Below, piece after piece: positions 57,856 through 64,000 of a DNA stretch of 64,000 nt. Position numbers and translations under genes: made by a program. The notes under the pieces are model-generated. The model saw nothing but the letters and a program-made list of their open reading frames with translations, was not told the DNA's origin and made no database searches. The stretch spans positions 62,001 to 126,000 of the forward strand of contig NZ_JAGSYD010000006.1 of NCBI RefSeq assembly GCF_025685575.1. The letters are read 5' to 3'. Position 1 is the first letter of the stretch. Every line of letters begins with the position of its first letter. Source of the DNA: Granulicella cerasi. Its GTDB lineage: Bacteria; Acidobacteriota; Terriglobia; Terriglobales; Acidobacteriaceae.

Positions 57856-59256
57856 ATGAGTGAGTCGAAAAGCTTCGCAGCGCAGGCGCCGGTTTCGGCA
57901 GAGATTGCCGCGCGTTTTCCTGATCTTCATCCGCCGTTCGATGCCACGGCCGCAGTGGTCGAAGCTCATCGATGTTTGTACTGCTTCGACGCTCCGTGCA
58001 TGCAGGCTTGTCCTACGCACATTGATGTGCCGAAGTTCATCAAGAAGATTGCCACGGGCAATCTTGAAGGATCTGCGAAGACGATCCTCGACGCAAACAT
58101 TCTTGGCGCAAGCTGCTCGCGCGCCTGCCCGGTGGACGTGCTCTGCGAAGGCGCTTGCGTGATGCACCGCTACAACAAAGAGCCGATTGAGATCGGTCGC
58201 CTCCAGCGCTTTGCGATGGAAGCGCTCCACGAAAGCGGAGCGCCGCTGCCGTTTACGCCGGGGGCGGATACGGGCAAGGCGGTTGCGCTCATCGGCGGTG
58301 GTCCTGCATCGTTGTCCTGCGCGGCTGAGCTTCGTCGCCGTGGCATTCGAGCGGTGATCTACGACGCGCGTTCGTTGCCCGGTGGTTTGAACACCTATGG
58401 CATCGCTGAATACAAGTTGACGTTGCGGGCATCGCTGCAAGAGGTCGATCTGCTCGCGCAGCTGGGTGTGGAGTTCCAGTTCAACACCGTCGTGGATGCG
58501 GAACTGCTCGCGAAGCTGGAAGCTGAGTACGATGCGGTGTTCCTTGGCATTGGGCTCGGTGCGATTCACAAGCTGGGCGTGACTGGCGAAGCGCTTGCTG
58601 GAGTCACCGATGCGCTCAACTACATTGCTGATTACAAGAGCGGAGCCTTGACCTCGGCGCCGGAGCGCGTGGCTGTCGTTGGTGCGGGCAACACGGCGAT
58701 CGATGCTGCGAACGCTGCGGTGCGACTCGGTGCCAGGGAGGTCCACATGGTCTATCGCCGTGGCCCTGCGCAGATGTCCGCGTTCGCGTTTGAGTACGAG
58801 CACGCCAAGCAGGAGGGCGTGAAATTCCTCTGGCATGTGCAGCCGACGAAGGTGATCGGTGACGGCAAGGTGGAAGGACTCGAACTCGCGCAGTACGCGC
58901 CGAGCTCTGATGGCTCGCTTGTGCCGACCGGCGAGACCTTCGTGCTGCCGGTAGATGAGATCGTTCTTGCGATCGGACAGGCGACACACTCAGACTTCCT
59001 CGGTGGCGATGCCGCCAAGGTGAAGCTCGAACGCGGTCGTATCGTGATCGATCGCGCGACAGGGCAGACGACGAACCCGAAGTATTTTGCGGGCGGCGAT
59101 TGCACGAACGGCGGTCGCGAAGTCGTCGATGCCGTGGCCGATGGCAAGCGTGCGGGCGTGGGCATCGCAGCGTATCTGCAGTCGGGCGAAGCTCGCATCA
59201 ATCATTCAACATTCGCGGCAACGCCGTGGGCCATCACCGCGGAGGTGCTGTACTAA
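57856..59256 (+). CDS. preT: Dihydropyrimidine dehydrogenase PreT subunit
   Basis: 466 residues. The NADH/FAD oxidoreductase half of bacterial dihydropyrimidine dehydrogenase. Cys-rich N-terminal cluster region: CLYCFDAPCMQACP near residue 38 and CSRACPVDVLCEGAC near 80. FAD loop VALIGGGPASLSCAAEL near 139, and NAD loop VAVVGAGNTAIDAAN near 275. It passes electrons to PreA. The ATG at 57856 gives the normal N-terminus. The stop overlaps the preA start by one base (TAATG). Confidence 0.93.
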   Translation: MSESKSFAAQAPVSAEIAARFPDLHPPFDATAAVVEAHRCLYCFDAPCMQACPTHIDVPKFIKKIATGNLEGSAKTILDANILGASCSRACPVDVLCEGACVMHRYNKEPIEIGRLQRFAMEALHESGAPLPFTPGADTGKAVALIGGGPASLSCAAELRRRGIRAVIYDARSLPGGLNTYGIAEYKLTLRASLQEVDLLAQLGVEFQFNTVVDAELLAKLEAEYDAVFLGIGLGAIHKLGVTGEALAGVTDALNYIADYKSGALTSAPERVAVVGAGNTAIDAANAAVRLGAREVHMVYRRGPAQMSAFAFEYEHAKQEGVKFLWHVQPTKVIGDGKVEGLELAQYAPSSDGSLVPTGETFVLPVDEIVLAIGQATHSDFLGGDAAKVKLERGRIVIDRATGQTTNPKYFAGGDCTNGGREVVDAVADGKRAGVGIAAYLQSGEARINHSTFAATPWAITAEVLY

Positions 59257-60677
59257 TGCCGACTCTTGAAACAACTTTCGCTGGCATCAAGTGCCTCAAT
59301 CCTTTCTGGCTCGCCAGCGCGCCGCCGACGAATTGCGGCGAGCAGATCATGCGTGCGTTCGACGCGGGCTGGGGCGGCGCGGTGTGGAAGACGATCGGCG
59401 CACCGGTGACGAACGTCAGCTCGCGCTACTCGTCGATGGACCTGAACGGACAGAAGATGGTGGGCTTCAACAACATTGAGCTCATCAGCGACCGCCCGAC
59501 GGAGCTGAACCTGCGCGAGATGGCGGAGGTGAAGCGCCGCTATCCGAAGCATCAGGTGATCGCGTCGCTGATGGTGGAGTCCAAGCGCGAAGCGTGGCAC
59601 GAGATGGTGAAGCGCGCTGAAGACACGGGCTGCGATGGACTTGAATTGAACTTTGGCTGCCCGCACGGTATGAGCGAGCGTGGCATGGGCTCTGCTGTAG
59701 GGCAGGTGCCGGAGTACTGCGCGCAGATCACCGAGTGGGTGAAGGAAGTCGCGCGTACGCCGGTGATCGTGAAGCTGACGCCGAACATCTCGGACATTCG
59801 CGTGCCTGCTCGTGCGGCGAAGGCTGCGGGTGCGGATGCGTTGAGCGCGATCAACACGATCAACTCGATTACGGGCATCGACCTAGATACGCTGGAGCCG
59901 CGCCCGAAGGTGGATGGCAAGAGCTCGCATGGCGGGTACTGCGGACCGGCGGTGAAGCCGATCGCGCTGAACATGGTGCAGCAGGTGATGAGCGATCCGA
60001 ATGCGGCGCTCCCGCTTTCAGGCATCGGCGGCATCGGCACCTGGCAGGATGCGGCGGAGTTCATTCTGCTCGGCGCCGGCAACGTGCAGGTCTGCACGGC
60101 GGCGATGCACTACGGCTATCGGATCGTGGAAGACATGGCCGACGGCCTGCTGAACTGGATGAGCAAGAAGGGGTACGAGACGATCGACGACTTCCGCGGC
60201 GCGAGCCTGCCGCGTGTCGATGATTGGAAGAACCTCAACATGAACTATCACGTGGTCGCGCACATCCACGAGGACAAGTGCATCGGCTGCCAGCTCTGCT
60301 ACACGGCGTGCTGGGATGGCGCGCATCAGTGCATTCATCTCGACCGCGTGGGCGATGGACCGCGTACGTACGAGACTCCGGACCAGGTGTTTGCGGAGAG
60401 CCTTCGCAAGGTTTCAACGACGCCGATTCCAAAGCTCGATCTGGATGGCCCTGGTCTCGATGGACCGTATCGCACGCCGCTCTCGCGCATTCCGCGCGTG
60501 GACGAGCACCACTGCGTGGGTTGCAACCTATGCTCGCTGGTGTGCCCGGTGCCGGATTGCATCACGATGGAGCGGCAGGATAAGGCTCCTGAGCCGATCA
60601 CGTGGGCCGAACGTGTGGCGGCGGGATACGTGCCGGATGGCGTGCATGGGCCGAATGACTTCAACCCGAATTTGTAA
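59256..60677 (+). CDS. preA: Dihydropyrimidine dehydrogenase PreA subunit
   Basis: 473 residues. FMN-dependent catalytic half that reduces uracil or thymine. FMN TIM-barrel of the dihydroorotate-dehydrogenase type: NPFWLASAPPTNCGEQI near residue 14, LNFGCPHGMSERGMG near 130, and GIGGIGTWQDAAEF near 255. At the C-terminus there are two 4Fe-4S motifs, CIGCQLCYTAC and CVGCNLCSLVCP. GGAGG precedes the ATG. Coupled to preT by a TAATG overlap. Confidence 0.95.
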   Translation: MPTLETTFAGIKCLNPFWLASAPPTNCGEQIMRAFDAGWGGAVWKTIGAPVTNVSSRYSSMDLNGQKMVGFNNIELISDRPTELNLREMAEVKRRYPKHQVIASLMVESKREAWHEMVKRAEDTGCDGLELNFGCPHGMSERGMGSAVGQVPEYCAQITEWVKEVARTPVIVKLTPNISDIRVPARAAKAAGADALSAINTINSITGIDLDTLEPRPKVDGKSSHGGYCGPAVKPIALNMVQQVMSDPNAALPLSGIGGIGTWQDAAEFILLGAGNVQVCTAAMHYGYRIVEDMADGLLNWMSKKGYETIDDFRGASLPRVDDWKNLNMNYHVVAHIHEDKCIGCQLCYTACWDGAHQCIHLDRVGDGPRTYETPDQVFAESLRKVSTTPIPKLDLDGPGLDGPYRTPLSRIPRVDEHHCVGCNLCSLVCPVPDCITMERQDKAPEPITWAERVAAGYVPDGVHGPNDFNPNL

Positions 60678-60740
60678 TCATCCGCGAGGGCTTGGCATTT
60701 GCCTGGTCCTCGCGGTGTTTGTGAAGGTGTAGAAAGACGT

Positions 60741-62156
60741 ATGGGAACACTGATCAAGAACGGAACCGTTGTGAGCGCGGAGCAATCCGCGCGGCTGGAT
60801 GTGCTGATGGAAGGCGAGAGTATCGCTGCGGTCGGCGCGGGCTTGAGCGAGGCGGGGCATACGGTTGTGGATGCGACTGGCTTGCTGGTGATGCCAGGCG
60901 GCATCGACGTGCATACGCATCTTGACATGCCGTTCGGTGGTACGACTTCGGCGGACGATTACACCACCGGCACGCAGGCGGCGGCCGTTGGTGGCACGAC
61001 GACCGTGATCGACTTCGCGTTGCAGAACCAGAGCGGCACGTTGAACGAAGCATTGCAAACTTGGTTGAAGAAGTCTGATGGCAAGGCGTGCGTGGACTTT
61101 TCGCTGCACATGGCCGTGACGAACCTGCACGGCGAGGGCGGCGCGGAGACGTTGAAGGAGATGGAGGAGATGACGAAGTTTGGCATCTCCAGCTTCAAGC
61201 TCTTCATGGCGTATCCGAACGTGCTGATGATCAACGATGAGTTGATGTTTCGCGTGATGGAGAAGGCTGCGGCGCTTGATGCGTTGTGCCTGATTCATGC
61301 GGAGAATGGCAGCGCGATTGATGTGGTGGTCGCGCGCATGGCGGCGGAGGGTAAGACGGCTCCGCACTTCCACGCGCTCAGCCGCGACCCGAAGGCCGAG
61401 GCGGAAGCGACGCATCGAGCTATAGCGCTTGCTGATATGACGGGCGCCGCGGTGTACATCGTGCATCTGTCGAATGAGTTTGCGCTCGACGCGTTGAAGC
61501 ACATGCAGGCGCGCGGCGCGAAGGCGTTGGCGGAGACCTGCACGCAGTATCTCGTGCTGTCGATCGACGATCAGATGCCGGGCAAGAGTTGGGATGAAGC
61601 GAAGTTTGTCTTCACGCCGCCGCTGCGTGAGAAGTGGCATCAGGAGCCGCTTTGGAATGCGTTGCAAGATGGCTCGATCAAGGTGGTGTCGACCGATCAT
61701 TGCCCGTTCACGATGGAGCAAAAGGCGCTTGGCAAAGATGACTTCCGCAAGATTCCGAACGGCGGCCCGGGTGTTGAGAACCGCATGCAGATCCTCTGGC
61801 ACTTCGGCGTGAACAGCGGGCGCATCACGCAGGAGCAGTTTGTGGAGCTGAGCTGCACAAACCCTGCGAAGATCTTCGGCATGGGCGCGAAGAAGGGAAG
61901 CATCGCCGAAGGGCTGGATGCGGACATCGTGCTGTGGGACCCGAACGCGGAGTACACGATTCAGGCCGCGACGCAGTGCATGGCCACGGACTACAGCATG
62001 TTTGAAGGCTGGAAGATCAAGGGCAACGCGGCCAAGGTCTTCTCGCGCGGCGAGATGGTGGTGGACAATCAAACGCAGCCGGGCAAGTTCCTCGGCGCGA
62101 CGGGCCGTGGGCGCTTTGTGAAGCGCGAATGTAATGCCGGAGGATTTGCTGCTTGA
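60741..62156 (+). CDS. hydA: Dihydropyrimidinase / D-hydantoinase
   Basis: 471 residues. Opens the dihydropyrimidine ring to the N-carbamoyl-beta-amino acid. Metal-ligand motif GGIDVHTHLDMPFGGTTSAD near residue 52; the carboxylated Lys is in SSFKLFMAYPN near 150; further ligands are His in CLIHAENG and HLSNE and Asp in VSTDHCPFT. The start ATG at 60741 is taken; the frame extends slightly upstream. The stop overlaps the NCS1 start as TTGA. Confidence 0.93.
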   Translation: MGTLIKNGTVVSAEQSARLDVLMEGESIAAVGAGLSEAGHTVVDATGLLVMPGGIDVHTHLDMPFGGTTSADDYTTGTQAAAVGGTTTVIDFALQNQSGTLNEALQTWLKKSDGKACVDFSLHMAVTNLHGEGGAETLKEMEEMTKFGISSFKLFMAYPNVLMINDELMFRVMEKAAALDALCLIHAENGSAIDVVVARMAAEGKTAPHFHALSRDPKAEAEATHRAIALADMTGAAVYIVHLSNEFALDALKHMQARGAKALAETCTQYLVLSIDDQMPGKSWDEAKFVFTPPLREKWHQEPLWNALQDGSIKVVSTDHCPFTMEQKALGKDDFRKIPNGGPGVENRMQILWHFGVNSGRITQEQFVELSCTNPAKIFGMGAKKGSIAEGLDADIVLWDPNAEYTIQAATQCMATDYSMFEGWKIKGNAAKVFSRGEMVVDNQTQPGKFLGATGRGRFVKRECNAGGFAA

Positions 62157-63601
62157 TCGTATCCGACCCCGCAACGCCGCATCGCCGTGAAGGTTTCGAG
62201 TCCGCACCGGACCCACGTCTGTACAACGACGATCTCGCGCCGACAGAGCCGATTCGTCGAACGTGGACGACGTACAACTACCTTGCGCTGTGGTTCTCCA
62301 TGTCGATGGAGGTCACCACGTACATGCTGGCCAGCTCGCTGATCGCGGGCGGCATGAACTGGAAGCAGGCGGTACTGACGATCCTGCTGGGCAATGTGAT
62401 CGTGCTGATTCCGATGTTGCTGAACGCACACGCGGGCGCGAAGTACGGCATACCTTTCCCCGTGTTTGTGCGTGCGAGCTTTGGGCCGATGGGCGCGAAT
62501 ATTCCTGCGATTCTGCGCGCGATTGTAGCCTGCGGTTGGTTCGGCATTCAGTCGTGGATCGGAGGCCAAGCCATCGCGCAGATGGTGGCGGTGCTTGCGC
62601 CATCGACGACGGGCTCGCCTGTGGTGACGTGGGTTTGCTTCCTCGGCTTCTGGGCGCTGAACATGTTCGTGATCTGGCGTGGCGTGGAATCGATCCGCTT
62701 CCTGCAGAGCTTCTCAGCGCCGTTCATGCTCATCATGAGCGGGCTGCTGTTGTTCTTCATGCTGCATAAGGCCGGCGGCTTCGGGCCGATGCTCTCTGCG
62801 CCGAGCCACTTCGCCACGCACAGCGCGTTCTGGCACTTCTTCTTCCCGTCCTTGACGGCGATGGTGGGTTATTGGGCAACGCTTTCGCTGAACATCCCCG
62901 ACTTCACGCGCTATGCGAAGAACCAGGAATCGCAGCTCGTGGGGCAGGCGTTCGGTCTACCGGTGGCGATGGTGCTGTACTCGTTCATCGGCATCGCGTG
63001 CACGTCCGCATCGACCATAGTGTTTGGTCGACCAATCTGGAGCCCGGTTGAACTTCTTGGCGAATTCCATCAGCCGTTCCTTGCGTTCCTCGGTCTCGTC
63101 GCGCTCTTGATCGCGACGCTCAACGTGAACATCGGTGCGAATGTAGTAGGACCGTCGAACGATATCTCGAATCTTGCGCCGAGCGTGATCAGCTTCCGCA
63201 CCGGTGGCTTGATCACTGGCTTCCTCGGCCTTGCGATGATGCCGTGGAAGCTGATGGCAAGCTTCGGTTCGTATGTCTTTGGCTGGCTGGTGGGCTACTC
63301 GGGACTGCTTGGCCCGGTGGCAGGCATCATGGTTGCGGACTACTTCCTTGTGCGTGGCACGCAGCTCGATACGTATTCGCTCTATCGCCGCGGCGGCATG
63401 TACGAATACAGCAAGGGCATCAATCCTGCGGCGATGATTTCGCTCGTGGTGGGTGTCGCGGCTGCGCTCGTCGGGCGCGTGATGCCTTTAGTTTCGTTTC
63501 TCTATGACTATGCGTGGTTCGTCGGGTTCTTCCTCTCGGGCGCGCTTTACTTTGTGATGATGCTCGGTCACCGCGTGCGGCGATCGGCTGTTGTTTCGTA
63601 A
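62153..63601 (+). CDS. NCS1-family nucleobase transporter
   Basis: 482 residues, 12 predicted helices. NCS1 (Mhp1-like) features: YNYLALWFSMSMEVTTYMLA in helix 1, GIPFPVFVRASFGPMGANIP, ACGWFGIQSWIGGQAI, and NIPDFTRYAKNQ. Probably imports uracil, thymine or a hydantoin, in keeping with its operon. The start is taken as the TTG at 62153, overlapping the hydA stop. Confidence 0.9.
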   Translation: MIVSDPATPHRREGFESAPDPRLYNDDLAPTEPIRRTWTTYNYLALWFSMSMEVTTYMLASSLIAGGMNWKQAVLTILLGNVIVLIPMLLNAHAGAKYGIPFPVFVRASFGPMGANIPAILRAIVACGWFGIQSWIGGQAIAQMVAVLAPSTTGSPVVTWVCFLGFWALNMFVIWRGVESIRFLQSFSAPFMLIMSGLLLFFMLHKAGGFGPMLSAPSHFATHSAFWHFFFPSLTAMVGYWATLSLNIPDFTRYAKNQESQLVGQAFGLPVAMVLYSFIGIACTSASTIVFGRPIWSPVELLGEFHQPFLAFLGLVALLIATLNVNIGANVVGPSNDISNLAPSVISFRTGGLITGFLGLAMMPWKLMASFGSYVFGWLVGYSGLLGPVAGIMVADYFLVRGTQLDTYSLYRRGGMYEYSKGINPAAMISLVVGVAAALVGRVMPLVSFLYDYAWFVGFFLSGALYFVMMLGHRVRRSAVVS

Positions 63602-63616
63602 CGAAAGGCAACTGCT

Positions 63617-64000
63617 ATGAGTTCAACTTCTTTGCCGTTTGGCAACCCGATGACTTCTGAAGAAGTCGTGCAGATCACCAAGGACACCAACTACGGCACC
63701 TGGCGCTACCAAAAGGGCTGGTCGCCGATGCATATCGTCGACGCCGAAGGCTGCTACCTGATCGACGCGAATGGCAAGCGCTACCTCGACTTCTCGTCGC
63801 AGCTGATGTGCTCGAACCTCGGCCACAAGAACCAGGTCGTCATCGACTCGATCAAAAAGCAAGCTGAGGATCTGGCCTATGCGATGCCGGGCTATGCAAC
63901 GAACGCGCGTGCTGAGCTGTCGAAGCTGCTGCTCGAAGTGCTGCCGAAGGGCATCAACAAGTTCTTCTTCACCACGAGCGGAACGGACGCCAATGAAGCG
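63617..64000 (+). CDS. Class III aminotransferase, N-terminal part (cut by window end)
   Basis: 128 codons from the ATG at 63617: GTWRYQKGWSPMHIVDAEG, YLIDANGKRYLDFSSQLMCS, and FFFTTSGTDANEA, the PLP-phosphate loop region. Class III omega-aminotransferase. Following the pyrimidine genes, beta-alanine (or 3-aminoisobutyrate) to malonate semialdehyde is the expected reaction. The PLP Lys lies beyond the window. Confidence 0.88.
   Translation, partial: MSSTSLPFGNPMTSEEVVQITKDTNYGTWRYQKGWSPMHIVDAEGCYLIDANGKRYLDFSSQLMCSNLGHKNQVVIDSIKKQAEDLAYAMPGYATNARAELSKLLLEVLPKGINKFFFTTSGTDANEA

Noticed and set aside
60678..62216. 512-codon reverse-strand open frame over hydA
   Set aside because: Antisense shadow; His/Arg rich and no motif.

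Overview
The window looks like chromosome from an acidobacterium of the Acidobacteriaceae (Terriglobus/Granulicella/Edaphobacter type). The basis is high G+C, dense housekeeping genes, HemQ-type haem synthesis, Ccm cytochrome c genes, a bactofilin, an HpnB-like glycosyltransferase, and intergenic GGGGCACCCG palindromes and AGCCCC hairpins. I recall these repeats from that family but could not search for them. No prophage, insertion sequence with a transposase, or CRISPR array is visible. The assignment is an inference from gene content.

Layout. 1-9.2 kb: end of a fabG-like gene, a duplicated ThyX-like protein, a GxxExxY protein, a YhhQ-type transporter, recA, tRNA-Ser(CGA) beside a broken fur fragment, a secreted histidine phosphatase facing a PAP2 phosphatase, queG and a YihY protein. 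9.2-18.9 kb: a beta-propeller lipoprotein, a candidate structured RNA, and a cytochrome c maturation region (ccmA-ybaK-ccmB, ccmC-ccmD, then ccmE, an HMA-like protein and a TlpA/ResA-like lipoprotein), interrupted by a secreted M20 peptidase and a Tat-type amidase. 18.9-35.9 kb: glycosyltransferase, nth, membrane proteins, hemQ, DedA, myo-inositol-phosphate synthase, a urocanase-like protein, engB, DsbD, CoA-binding protein, M48 protease, HAD, MFS, HpnB-like glycosyltransferase, and a TetR/DUF308 pair sharing an operator half-site. 35.9-56.3 kb: ispG, EVE protein, murI-GerMN-amidase operon, ruvC, rsmA, APC permease, GT39, YpfJ-type protease, uvrC, mazG-GNAT-menC/NSAR operon, bactofilin, methyltransferase, AT-hook protein, lnt, and prfB with its programmed frameshift. 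56.4-64 kb: a reductive pyrimidine catabolism cluster (M20 ureidopropionase-like, preT, preA, dihydropyrimidinase, NCS1 permease, class III aminotransferase cut by the window end). Its main transcript seems to start with a structured leader.

How the genes work together. Pyrimidine import (NCS1), reduction (PreT/PreA), ring opening (HydA), decarbamoylation (M20) and beta-alanine transamination make a complete route. The Ccm genes, TlpA/ResA, DsbD and HemQ together suggest active haem and cytochrome c production; CcmE is the CxxxY variant. The GNAT and NSAR-like enolase resemble the known D- to L-amino acid conversion pair.

The most unusual non-coding signal is a set of short tandem arrays with exact 7-base period. 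They have different heptamers but strict phase, sit at gene edges, and occur once inside uvrC. A second set has a 9-base period and is arranged as inverted pairs between convergent genes. Several starts are TTG codons overlapping the upstream stop as TTGA.
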